Shown piece by piece: positions 1 through 6,991 of a DNA stretch of 15,921 nucleotides; position 1 is the stretch's first letter, and every line of letters begins with the position of its first letter. Origin of the DNA: Scatomonas sp963661545. Lineage in GTDB: Bacteria > Bacillota > Clostridia > Lachnospirales > Lachnospiraceae. The stretch lies in contig CAVLCU010000049.1 of the NCBI GenBank assembly GCA_963661545.1, positions 1 to 15,921 of the forward strand. The letters are read 5' to 3'. Below the pieces are notes generated by a model, which was not told where the DNA came from, searched no databases, and worked only from the letters and a program-made list of their open reading frames with translations. The translations under genes were made by a program, and so were the position numbers.

Positions 1-27
1 ATCCGGCCGTCCTTCATATAAATTCAT
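1..27 (-). CDS. 5' end of a minus-strand gene, cut by the window edge
   Basis: Only nine codons are visible (MNLYEGRPD), so no function can be given. An ATG at 27-25 overlaps the stop of a small upstream ORF in an ATGA arrangement. A GGAGG lies only three bases before the ATG, which is short for a ribosome binding site, so the start may rely on coupling to the upstream ORF. A second in-frame possibility was not seen in the few bases available. The call rests on the GGAGG and the ATGA overlap alone. Confidence 0.3.
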
Positions 28-161
28 GTTCCTCCACGCTGCCTTTCTGTAAGATGGTCAAGCAAAAGCTTCCATACCTTTTCACAAGCATTCTCTCCGC
101 AATAAACTGACCCTATCGTATCACATAGCATCAATCTTATCAATGTTCTCTTTTGACACAA
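24..161 (-). CDS. possible small ORF (about 45 codons), unknown function
   Basis: I do not recognise this product. Reading from a TTG at 161-159 gives a 45-residue, Cys- and Leu-rich peptide containing GSVYCGENACEKVWKLLLDH and ending RGGT. An in-frame ATG at 131-129 is an alternative start but lacks a visible ribosome binding site. An AGGAGGGG at 175-182 lies about 13 bases ahead of the TTG, longer than usual. The stop overlaps the next ATG as ATGA, the feature that most suggests a real translated unit. It may also be chance or a gene remnant. Confidence 0.22.
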   Translation of the reverse strand: MCQKRTLIRLMLCDTIGSVYCGENACEKVWKLLLDHLTERQRGGT

Positions 162-216
162 TTGTATTCTGAGTCCCCTCCTGTAAAAATGATTACAGAG
201 CGGACCATTTTGGAGG

Positions 217-245
217 TTGGCTCTGAACCCTTATCATGATACAAT
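217..245 (+). promoter_or_regulatory. predicted sigma-A-type promoter for the AAA-ATPase gene
   Basis: TTGGCT (217-222) and TACAAT (240-245) are separated by exactly 17 bases. They match the -35 and -10 consensus at 4/6 and 5/6 positions. The -10 lies about 55 bases before the start codon. A tandem 9-base repeat CTTGTATCG (260-268 and 269-277) lies in the leader; nothing suggests a role for it. The assignment is a pattern match only. Confidence 0.5.
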
Positions 246-299
246 AGGTCTATACCTTGCTTGTATCGCTTGTATCGCCGGGAAAGGAGGATACAGAAA

Positions 300-2015
300 G
301 TGGAAGGAAAAGCGAAATTACCGGTTGGCATTGACCTTTTTCAGGAAATCAGGGAAGAAGGTTTTTTCTATATTGACAAAACGAAACTCATTGAGCAGCT
401 CCTGGAAGGATGGGGAAAAGTAAATTTATTTACCAGACCCCGCAGATTTGGGAAGACCCTGAACATGAGTATGCTGCGCTGCTTTTTCGAAATCGGAACA
501 GAACCGGCCCTGTTTGATGGTCTTTCTATCTCTCACCGAACTGATCTCTGTGAAAAGTATATGGGAAAGTTCCCTGTTATATTTCTTACCCTGAAGGAGA
601 TAGAAGGAGACTGCTTCCAAAAAGCTAAGTCTAAGCTGATCCGACTGCTTGCTCTGGAGGCAGAGCGATTCTCTTTTCTGAGGAATAGTGACCACTTAAC
701 CGATAACGAAAAGGCGCGCTACTCTGCCCTGCTTGCGATGCGGAACGGAAACTACCAAATGGATGGGGACACGCTGGAATCCGCATTGCAAACCTTATCG
801 GAGCTGCTGTTTCGCCATTACAGGAAGAAAACGATTATTCTGATCGATGAGTACGATGTTCCCCTGGATAAGGCCTGCCAGAATGGTTATTATCGGGAAA
901 TGGTATCCTTAATTCGCGCATTATTTGGAAGTGCATTGAAAACGAATGAATTCCTGCAATTCGCTGTTTTGACCGGATGTCTGCGGGGCTCGAAGGAAAG
1001 CATTTTTACCGGATTGAATCATTTCAAGGTTCTGTCTATCACAGATGCCAGATTCGATGAGCAATTTGGCTTCACCGAGGAGGAAGTAAAAAAGCTCCTG
1101 AAAGCCTATCATTTGGAGGGGCATCTGGCAGAAATCAGGGAATGGTACGATGGTTATCGTTTTGGAAATGCAGATATCTACTGCCCCTGGGATGTCATCA
1201 ATCATGCAGACAGGCTTTGCTATGAGCCGGAGGCAAAACCTCAGTCCTATTGGATCAATACCAGCGGCAACGCCCTTGTAAAACGCTTTATTGCGATGGC
1301 CAACAAAACAACAAAGGATGAAATTGAACGCCTCATTGCAGGTGAAGCGATTGAAAAACAGGTCCGTCTGGAATTAACCTGTGACGAAATCGATAACACC
1401 ATTGAGAATGTATGGAGCGTCTTATTCACAACCGGGTATCTGACACAGGCAGGAAGGACAGAGGAGGGATCTTATCTGCTGACCATTCCCAACAAGGAAG
1501 TTCGGGAGATCTATAAGCTACAGATTCAGGAATGGTTCAAGGGTCAGGTGCTCCACAACACAGACCGGTTGACGGTCTTCTGGAATTCCGTGGAAGAAGG
1601 AAATGCGGAGGAAATCGAGAAATATCTGAACCAAACCTTGAGCAATTCCATCAGTGTTTTCGATACAAAGGCGCCGGAAAAGGAAAAGGAAAATTCCTAC
1701 CATACCCTTCTGGTGGAGCTTTTGACCGGGAATTCCAATTGGCTGGTAAAACCCAACGTAGAAGCCGGAGAAGGATTCGCAGATATTATCGTGGAGCCAG
1801 AGGATCTGGATGCGGGAATTATCTTTGAGTTGAAATATGCCAGGACGGCATCTGGCTTGAGCCAGGCCTGCGAAAAGGCGATGGCACAGATTCGGGATCG
1901 GAGATATGCCAGGTACCTGATCAATGACGGGCGGGATAAGCTGCTCTACTATGGCATTGCTTTTCACAGAAAACGCTGCCGGGTTGTGGTGGAGCAAGCA
2001 GTCCCCGGCTTGTGA
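300..2015 (+). CDS. AAA-ATPase-like protein with C-terminal PD-(D/E)XK nuclease-like domain
   Basis: This 571-residue protein matches the AAA-ATPase-like/DUF1703 family found in many copies in gut Firmicutes and Bacteroidetes, whose cellular role is not established. The N-terminal part opens with the family's 'GIDLFxEIRExGFFYIDKTKLI' type segment. It then has a P-loop variant TRPRRFGKT at about residues 45-53 and a Walker B-like IILIDEYD with D183 and E184. Near the C-terminus, GFADIIV (D495) followed by IIFELKYA (E510, K512) fits a PD-(D/E)XK core. I chose the GTG start at 300 because AAAGGAGG at 283-290 sits nine bases ahead; an in-frame TTG at 261 would overlap that site. No signal peptide or membrane segment is visible. 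It is convergent with the large minus-strand operon and looks like an unrelated neighbour with its own promoter. Confidence 0.88.
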   Translation: MEGKAKLPVGIDLFQEIREEGFFYIDKTKLIEQLLEGWGKVNLFTRPRRFGKTLNMSMLRCFFEIGTEPALFDGLSISHRTDLCEKYMGKFPVIFLTLKEIEGDCFQKAKSKLIRLLALEAERFSFLRNSDHLTDNEKARYSALLAMRNGNYQMDGDTLESALQTLSELLFRHYRKKTIILIDEYDVPLDKACQNGYYREMVSLIRALFGSALKTNEFLQFAVLTGCLRGSKESIFTGLNHFKVLSITDARFDEQFGFTEEEVKKLLKAYHLEGHLAEIREWYDGYRFGNADIYCPWDVINHADRLCYEPEAKPQSYWINTSGNALVKRFIAMANKTTKDEIERLIAGEAIEKQVRLELTCDEIDNTIENVWSVLFTTGYLTQAGRTEEGSYLLTIPNKEVREIYKLQIQEWFKGQVLHNTDRLTVFWNSVEEGNAEEIEKYLNQTLSNSISVFDTKAPEKEKENSYHTLLVELLTGNSNWLVKPNVEAGEGFADIIVEPEDLDAGIIFELKYARTASGLSQACEKAMAQIRDRRYARYLINDGRDKLLYYGIAFHRKRCRVVVEQAVPGL

Positions 2016-2037
2016 CCAAAAAAATTCCTCCCCATAT

Positions 2038-2077
2038 ATGGTGCAATATGGTGCAACATGGCACAACATAGCACAAC
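2038..2077. repeat. four degenerate tandem decamers
   Basis: Four 10-base units follow head to tail: ATGGTGCAAT, ATGGTGCAAC, ATGGCACAAC and ATAGCACAAC. They start 22 bases after the AAA-ATPase stop codon and end just before the terminator-like hairpin. Neighbouring units differ by one or two bases. No function can be read from the sequence. Confidence 0.6.
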
Positions 2078-2081
2078 CTTG

Positions 2082-2124
2082 AAAGCCAGCTGCAAGCCCA
2101 GACCAGGGCGGAACAGCTGGCTTT
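2082..2124. terminator. bidirectional terminator-like hairpin between convergent genes
   Basis: AAAGCCAGCTG (2082-2092) pairs perfectly with CAGCTGGCTTT (2114-2124). Within the 21-base loop GCCC (2096-2099) can pair with GGGC (2106-2109). The stem carries AAA at one end and TTT at the other, so it could act on both strands, which fits its place between the convergent AAA-ATPase and larC genes. The T-run is only three bases long, so intrinsic termination strength is uncertain. Confidence 0.6.
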
Positions 2125-2142
2125 GTCAGAACTTTGGTTACA

Positions 2143-2203
2143 GTGTCAAAAGCCCTTCCCCCACCGACATGCGAGCATGTCGTGGGCTCAGGCTTTATGA
2201 CAC
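2143..2203. repeat. palindromic intergenic element, copy 1, overlapping the larC stop
   Basis: The outer arms GTGTCA-AAAGCC (2143-2154) and GGCTTT-A-TGACAC (2191-2203) are inverted repeats with one bulged base. The core CGACATGC-GA-GCATGTCG (2165-2182) is a perfect 8-bp palindrome, and CCCA (2160-2163) extends the pairing with TGGG (2183-2186). The last larC codons (GTG TCA TAA) lie inside the right arm. A related element occurs at 3783-3867, with the shared pattern GTGTCA, AAA, CCCTTCCCCC and a central ATGC/GCAT. Confidence 0.6.
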
Positions 2204-2944
2204 GCTCTCAATCAGCATTGCACGCAAAATGTTTGTATGGCTGTATGTGCGTTTTCCTGCTCCCATTCCCAGGCCTTTCACCCGAAAGGTCTCCGGCATT
2301 TGACCTTCAGAAAGGGCCGCAATGGCGGCTCCGGTGGGGGTTACCATCTCCCCCTCCTGTTTTGTCTGGCGCAAGGTCAATCCATGGACCATTGCAATTT
2401 CAAGAACTGCAGGTACAGGTACCGGAAGAAATCCATGCTGGCAGGAAATATGACCACACCCCTCCGTCAGTTCCGAAACAAGGACCCTTTTGACATTCAG
2501 TTCTTCCATACATACAGCTGTAGAGACAATGTCTACAATGGAATCGACAGCTCCCACCTCATGGAAGCAGACATCTCCTATCGGTTTCCCATGTACCTTA
2601 CTCTCCGCTTCTGCTACCGTGCGAAACATTTTCAAAGACAGTTCCTTCACATTAGGATTTAAGTCCGATTCCAACAACATCTTCTCAATATCCCTCCAGC
2701 TGCGATGTTCATGGGAGTGATGATGCTTTGAGCTTTCATTTTCCAGAATCACATCAAAATCGCAAACCTCCAGACCGCTTCTTACTACCTTTTTTATTTC
2801 AATCTTATAGTCCTTCACTGGCAGCTTTGCCAAAGAGGCTCTCAAATTCTCTTCTGTCGCCCCCAGATCCAGGAGGGCAGCCACCGTCATATCTCCGCTA
2901 ATGCCGGAGAGGCATTCCAAATATAAGGTATTGCCGTCATTCAT
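2195..2944 (-). CDS. larC: LarC1: nickel-insertion protein for the nickel-pincer cofactor, lacking the LarC2 part
   Basis: LarC inserts nickel into the bis-thiocarboxylate pyridinium nucleotide made by LarB and LarE, using CTP, to form the nickel-pincer nucleotide of lactate racemase-type enzymes. The 249 residues match the N-terminal LarC1 domain. Visible motifs are ECLSGISGDM at residues 10-19, a His-rich stretch KHHHSHEHR near 74-82 that probably binds nickel, FHEVGAVDSIVDIV near 128-141, HGFLPVPVPAVLEI, and EMVTPTGAAI. The protein ends right after the conserved GAGKR...NILRAML segment. In many organisms a programmed frameshift or continuous frame adds LarC2 here. I see no LarC2-like coding in the remaining bases before the AAA-ATPase gene. 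The ATG is 28 bases after larB, and AGGA sits about nine bases ahead of it. It is the last gene of the operon. Confidence 0.88.
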   Translation of the reverse strand: MNDGNTLYLECLSGISGDMTVAALLDLGATEENLRASLAKLPVKDYKIEIKKVVRSGLEVCDFDVILENESSKHHHSHEHRSWRDIEKMLLESDLNPNVKELSLKMFRTVAEAESKVHGKPIGDVCFHEVGAVDSIVDIVSTAVCMEELNVKRVLVSELTEGCGHISCQHGFLPVPVPAVLEIAMVHGLTLRQTKQEGEMVTPTGAAIAALSEGQMPETFRVKGLGMGAGKRTYSHTNILRAMLIESVS

Positions 2945-2972
2945 TTCTAAATCCTATTCCCTTCCTATCCTG

Positions 2973-3734
2973 TCAAGATCTCTGTGTCCTTGTCCCATCA
3001 GCCAAGCGATTAATCTGAGTAGCGACATAGGCTGCTCCATAGCCATTGTCAATATTTACAACTGTAATTCCATTGGCACAGGAATTCAGCATAGTCAAAA
3101 GAGAGGACAGACCATGGAAATTCGCCCCGTAGCCTATGGATGTGGGAACTGCTATCACCGGCACATCTACCAGTCCTGCCACTACCCCCGGCAGCGCCCC
3201 CTCCATTCCGGCAACGGATATCACGCAATTAGCCCCTTGGAAGGCATCCAAATTGGAGAGGAGCCGATGAATTCCTGCCACCCCTACATCATACAGGCGT
3301 ACCACCTGGCTGCCAAAGAATTCCGCCACCTGGGCCGCCTCCTCCGCCACCGGGATATCCGCAGTTCCTCCTGTACACACGACGATACAGCCCTTCCGTT
3401 CTTTTTTGCTTTTCTCCACCTTCAGGATTCCTGATACCTCATCCCATTCTGCGGCTTCTATTACCTTCTGAACCGCTTCATATTGCTCTCGATTGGCACG
3501 AGTACCTAAAACATCAATCCCTTCTGCCGTCAGGGTCTGATAGATATGAACTAAATGCTCTGTCGTCTTCCCCTGACAGTAAATAACCTCCTCAAATCCC
3601 TGCCGCAGTCTGCGGTGATGATCCAGCTTTGCAAATCCCAGATCTTCATAGGGAAGATTCCTGAGCTGACTTTCCGCCTCTTCTATGCTGATTTCATCTC
3701 TCTTAAGCCGGGTCAGCAGGTGCGTCACATTCAT
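2973..3734 (-). CDS. larB: LarB: nicotinic acid adenine dinucleotide carboxylase/hydrolase of nickel-pincer cofactor synthesis
   Basis: LarB carboxylates the pyridinium ring of nicotinic acid adenine dinucleotide and releases AMP, the first step to the nickel-pincer nucleotide. The 253-residue length is typical. The N-terminal part carries the family segment LDHHRRLRQGFEEVIYCQGK near residues 37-56. The C-terminal half is a PurE-like fold with CTGGTADIPVAEEAA near 120-134, VAGMEGALPGVVAGL near 174-188 and NIDNGYGAA near 228-236. Cys219 in LNSCANGI fits the family's catalytic cysteine. The ATG at 3734 follows AAGGAGAG by a normal distance. It is followed closely by larC. About 190 bases, including a palindromic element, separate it from the exporter gene upstream, so separate or modulated transcription of larBC is possible. 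Confidence 0.92.
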   Translation of the reverse strand: MNVTHLLTRLKRDEISIEEAESQLRNLPYEDLGFAKLDHHRRLRQGFEEVIYCQGKTTEHLVHIYQTLTAEGIDVLGTRANREQYEAVQKVIEAAEWDEVSGILKVEKSKKERKGCIVVCTGGTADIPVAEEAAQVAEFFGSQVVRLYDVGVAGIHRLLSNLDAFQGANCVISVAGMEGALPGVVAGLVDVPVIAVPTSIGYGANFHGLSSLLTMLNSCANGITVVNIDNGYGAAYVATQINRLADGTRTQRS

Positions 3735-3782
3735 AAGCCTCTCTCCTTGCCATTTTCCATATGTTCCAACCTCCCGATGAAG

Positions 3783-3867
3783 GTGTCATAAACCCCTTCC
3801 CCCTGTCATGCTTCAAAAAGGCTTAGCCTTGCGCTGCAAGCATGCCGTTGGCCCCTTCCTTTGGCAC
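3783..3867. repeat. palindromic intergenic element, copy 2, between exporter gene and larB
   Basis: The left arm begins GTGTCATAAACCCCTTCCCC, strongly like the left arm of the element at 2143-2203. The right arm ends TTTGGCAC, a partial inverse of GTGTCATAAA. ATGC (3808-3811) and GCATGC (3840-3845) flank a middle that holds two small hairpins, AAGGC-TTA-GCCTT (3818-3830) and TTGC-GCT-GCAA (3829-3839). It lies in the 190-base gap before larB, where I see no convincing promoter. Confidence 0.5.
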
Positions 3868-3924
3868 TGCAATTGATATGGGTTACACGGATTGTTCCGG
3901 GCTGCCCACTTCCAGGCCAGAAGG

Positions 3925-4644
3925 CTAGAAGATTGCTATAAGGCCGGATATCAAAAGCAAAATATAAGTTAACAGCAGGAATTTCTCTGCCGATATTTTC
4001 TTCGCAAGACGACTGCCCAGCCAGACTGCCATGAAAAAAGGAATAATAGCGATCAAGAGTATCTTTCCTGTCTCAGCCGTAAAATAGCCCGCCTGGTAAT
4101 GGTCATACAGCAAAAAGGAATTCAATACTACCCAAACTGCGGATACCGTTGCCCGGAATTTTTCTTTTCCCTTCAAAGCCCAGACTGCATATACCACCAG
4201 AAAGGAACCGCCGGAAATGAACATTCCGTGAATCATACCTGCCAGCAGCAGACAAAGATATAGAATCCAGGAGGGCAGCTGCATTTCTCTTTTTACAAAC
4301 AATTTCTTTATGGCAATCAGGATAATGATGGCCCCATAGATTTTCAAAAGGATATTCAGCCTGCATAGGTAAAAAAGCCGAATTCCCACAAACATGCCAG
4401 TACCCATCAATGCCAATATCTTCAGCAGTTCTTTTCTGTCTATGTCCTTCCAATCACGAATCGTCACATAGACGCAGCTGGCTCCGCTGACAATGCTGAC
4501 AATGGCTTTTGCGGGTCCCACGCCAATCAGATGGATGGAGGGAGGCATAGCCAGCATGGCACCCGCAAAGCCTGTAATTACCTGAATAATGTTAGAAACA
4601 AAGATCGTGATAAAGAAAAGAATATAGTGCACATATTCTGTCAT
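3925..4644 (-). CDS. TauE/SafE (TSUP) family membrane exporter, first in coordinates
   Basis: TSUP proteins are integral membrane transporters; characterised or proposed members move sulfite, sulfoacetate or other organosulfur anions. This 239-residue protein is almost entirely hydrophobic segments, about seven or eight. It has the family's N-terminal GFAGAMLAMP near residues 25-34 and a second repeat with GMIHGMFISGGSFLVVYAVW in the middle, matching the two-fold repeat of the family. The ATG at 4644 lies nine bases after the stop of the adjacent paralogue, with a weak ribosome binding site, suggesting coupling. The two paralogues are clearly diverged, so they could form a heteromer. The substrate cannot be read from the sequence; sulfite is inferred only from family and context. 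Confidence 0.85.
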   Translation of the reverse strand: MTEYVHYILFFITIFVSNIIQVITGFAGAMLAMPPSIHLIGVGPAKAIVSIVSGASCVYVTIRDWKDIDRKELLKILALMGTGMFVGIRLFYLCRLNILLKIYGAIIILIAIKKLFVKREMQLPSWILYLCLLLAGMIHGMFISGGSFLVVYAVWALKGKEKFRATVSAVWVVLNSFLLYDHYQAGYFTAETGKILLIAIIPFFMAVWLGSRLAKKISAEKFLLLTYILLLISGLIAIF

Positions 4645-4653
4645 ATTCCGCGA

Positions 4654-5442
4654 TTACCCCATGAATTTCCAGATGTTATAACAATTGATCAAGATAATTA
4701 CCACCATGATTCCCATAAACAATTTATCGACGGTTGAATCCCTTAATTTTTTATTCAAACCTCGTCCGACAATTCCTCCGCAGATTCCTCCTCCCACCAT
4801 AAGAAGCAGCATACCAAGGGTAAATGCGGGGACACTCTTCGTCACAAGAGAAGACAGAAGGCTTGCTGTCTGGGAGAAAAAGATGATATACAAGGAATAT
4901 TCGGCTGCCGTCTTTGTTGTCATGGAGAAGAAATAAAAGAGTACCACCAGATTGATAGGGCCTCCTCCGACACCAAGGAAGGAAGACATCATTCCCAGAG
5001 CCATGCCTATGGCAACGCAGGAAATCACATTCCCCATCTGCTTTGTTTTTATCCTGTTTTTGTATATAGTATACAAAAGCGTTCCCAGGGTTACAAGCAA
5101 CAAACAAACTGCCTGTATTGCACCTACCCTGTCCTTATCCGGGCTTACGGAAAGCACCCAGGAAAAGAGCTCTTTCCCGATCAGGCCCCCACAGGCTGCC
5201 CCCAGGGCCAGGGGAATTCCTATTTTTGCCTTCACCCGAGAGTCTCTGCCGATGGCTCCCTTGAGAACAGAATAAGTAGTCATGGAAAGGACGGTGCATC
5301 CGGACAGGAAGCTGATCACCTCCACGTCCAGAATGCCTATTGCGTCCAAAACCGGTTTGATAATGATCCCGCCGCCAATACCACAGATAGCCCCGATACC
5401 GGAAGCCAGGAAACATACAAGAAAAAATACAAGAAATACCAC
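4654..5442 (-). CDS. TauE/SafE (TSUP) family membrane exporter, second in coordinates
   Basis: The 262-residue integral membrane protein has the TSUP hallmarks: the Gly-rich CGIGGGIIIKPVL near residues 20-32 in the first repeat and FLGVGGGPINLVVL near 155-168 in the second. The start is a GTG at 5442, eight bases after the stop of the ABC ATPase upstream. The GGTGGT that encodes the ATPase's last residues can act as its ribosome binding site, which implies translational coupling. The glycine motifs are closer to the family norm than those of its partner (GFAGAM, ISGG). The most likely role is export of a small anion released in the cytoplasm, but import is also known in the family. Confidence 0.87.
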   Translation of the reverse strand: MVFLVFFLVCFLASGIGAICGIGGGIIIKPVLDAIGILDVEVISFLSGCTVLSMTTYSVLKGAIGRDSRVKAKIGIPLALGAACGGLIGKELFSWVLSVSPDKDRVGAIQAVCLLLVTLGTLLYTIYKNRIKTKQMGNVISCVAIGMALGMMSSFLGVGGGPINLVVLFYFFSMTTKTAAEYSLYIIFFSQTASLLSSLVTKSVPAFTLGMLLLMVGGGICGGIVGRGLNKKLRDSTVDKLFMGIMVVIILINCYNIWKFMG

Positions 5443-5450
5443 GGGTTATA

Positions 5451-6203
5451 TCACCACCATTTAATCTGATCCGTAATATGGTTACGAATATCAATAAATT
5501 CCGGAGAAGTAACATCCCTGGGATGTGGCATATCGATATGTACTTCTTCTTTGATCTTAGCTGGTTTATTTGTCAGGATTAAAACTCTCTCTGCAAGATA
5601 GGTAGCCTCTTCAATGTTATGGGTAATGAATACAACGGTGGTACCCATTTCTTTCCAGAGACGAATCACCTCGTCTTCCAGATAATAGCGCATTTTTATA
5701 TCCATCTGTCCATAAGGCTCGTCCATCAGCAGAAGGTCAGGCTGCATAGCAAAGGCGCGGCCAATAATAATACGCTGTGCCGTAGAAACTGACAACTGAT
5801 GGGGATAATTATTACGAAATTCCTGAAGTCCCATCAGGGTCATAATTTTCTCTACCCGACGATCAATCTCTTCTTTCGGAAGCTTCTTGATCTCCAATCC
5901 AAAGCGAAGATTCTTCTCTACTGTTAGCCAAGGCATAGAGGAGGGTTCCTGAAACACAACTGAAATGCTGTGTTTTTTAGGATCCGCAGGTTCACCGTCA
6001 ATATACAGTTCCCCTTTTGTCGGCATATAAATTCTTGTAAGCAGATTAAGGAATGTCGTCTTCCCGCAGCCGGTCGGCCCTACTACACAGAGGAACTCAC
6101 CTTTTTTTATTTGGAAGGATACGTCATCCAACACATGCAGGCTTCCAAAGTACTTTGTCAGATGGTCCACCCGAACCTTGATCGTATCATCTTTTTTGTT
6201 CAT
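5451..6203 (-). CDS. ABC importer ATPase (nitrate/sulfonate/taurine class) with degenerate signature motif
   Basis: A 250-residue nucleotide-binding subunit of an SsuB/TauB-like importer. Visible motifs are Walker A GPTGCGKTT (42-50), Q-loop Gln85 in VVFQEPSSMPW, Walker B LLLMDE (157-162) and switch His195 in FITHNIEEA. The ABC signature is LSVSTAQR (137-144) in place of the usual LSGGMxQR, so both glycines of LSGG are lost. The C-terminus (PHPRDVTSPEF) is typical of this subfamily. AGGAGG at about 6211-6217 precedes the ATG, and the gene starts 20 bases after the stop of the second ATPase. The altered signature suggests it pairs with that second ATPase, whose signature is intact, rather than working as a homodimer. 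Confidence 0.93.
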   Translation of the reverse strand: MNKKDDTIKVRVDHLTKYFGSLHVLDDVSFQIKKGEFLCVVGPTGCGKTTFLNLLTRIYMPTKGELYIDGEPADPKKHSISVVFQEPSSMPWLTVEKNLRFGLEIKKLPKEEIDRRVEKIMTLMGLQEFRNNYPHQLSVSTAQRIIIGRAFAMQPDLLLMDEPYGQMDIKMRYYLEDEVIRLWKEMGTTVVFITHNIEEATYLAERVLILTNKPAKIKEEVHIDMPHPRDVTSPEFIDIRNHITDQIKWW

Positions 6204-6223
6204 AGTATCATCCTCCTCCCTGC

Positions 6224-6991
6224 CTACAGTGCCAAATCCGTATTGTCTGAAACTTCGCTGCGAATCCGTAAGAATTCCTTATCCGTCATATTTCTGGGAC
6301 GAGGTAACTCCTTCAAATCATAGATGGCCTTTACCTTGGCCGGACATTTACTCAAAACTACAATTCGATCTGCCAGGTAAACGGCTTCCTCGATATTGTT
6401 GGTAACAAAAATAATCGTACGTTTCTCCTGTTCCCAAATGCGGAGGACCTCATCCTCCATAGAATATCGAGTCTGTGCATCCAGTTGACCAAAGGGCTCA
6501 TCCATCAGGAGTATTTCCGGATTATTGGTGTAGGCGCGGGCAATTCCTACCCTCTGCTTCATACCACCGGAAAGCTCATGCGGATAAGAGTTTTCAAATC
6601 CGGTTAGTCCAACTAAATCTATGTATTTCTGAGCGGTCTTACGGCGTTCTTCCTTCTTGACACCGGCAATTTCCAGACCAAATTCGACGTTGCCCATAAC
6701 GGTACGCCAGGGCATCAGATTCAGCGACTGGAAAACCATGCCTATACGGCTATCGCTCCCGTGAATCTCCTCTCCATCCAGAAAAATCTTTCCTCCGATT
6801 GGCTTTTCCAGACCAGCGATCATGTTCATCAATACGGTCTTACCACAATATCCTGGTCCAAGTATTACCAGAAATTCATTGTTATAAATTTCCAGAGACA
6901 CATTATCGACCGCGTCTTTCACACCATTTTTCACCACATAGCTCTGGCAGATATTCTCCAACTTCAAAATGATTTTTTTCTTCTCGTCCAT
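6224..6991 (-). CDS. ABC importer ATPase (nitrate/sulfonate/taurine class) with altered Walker A and switch loop
   Basis: A 255-residue nucleotide-binding subunit paralogous to its neighbour. Signature LSGGMKQR (140-147), Walker B LLMDE (161-165) and Q-loop Gln88 are normal. Walker A is GPGYCGKT (45-52), with Tyr48 where Gly is usual but the Lys kept. The switch-loop histidine is replaced by Asn198 in FVTNNIEEA. I chose ATG 6991, preceded by AAAGGA, over longer in-frame extensions that would only read the permease gene out of frame. It overlaps the end of the permease gene by 28 bases, which fits coupled translation. Together with the other ATPase, one composite ATP site would be consensus and the other degenerate. 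Confidence 0.92.
   Translation of the reverse strand: MDEKKKIILKLENICQSYVVKNGVKDAVDNVSLEIYNNEFLVILGPGYCGKTVLMNMIAGLEKPIGGKIFLDGEEIHGSDSRIGMVFQSLNLMPWRTVMGNVEFGLEIAGVKKEERRKTAQKYIDLVGLTGFENSYPHELSGGMKQRVGIARAYTNNPEILLMDEPFGQLDAQTRYSMEDEVLRIWEQEKRTIIFVTNNIEEAVYLADRIVVLSKCPAKVKAIYDLKELPRPRNMTDKEFLRIRSEVSDNTDLAL

Noticed and set aside
140..331. Minus-strand 63-codon frame starting inside the AAA-ATPase gene
   Set aside because: It runs across the predicted promoter and start of the AAA-ATPase gene and its translation shows no domain.
1518..2069. Minus-strand open frame of 183 codons
   Set aside because: It lies fully antisense to the AAA-ATPase gene, covering its nuclease-domain motifs, and its translation shows no recognisable domain.
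2038..2077. CRISPR-like array
   Set aside because: The units are only ten bases, contiguous and without spacers, and no cas genes are present.
2016..2194. A frameshifted LarC2 domain after larC1
   Set aside because: Reading the minus strand in the other frames gave no LarC2-like sequence, and the stretch is filled by the palindrome, the hairpin and the decamers.
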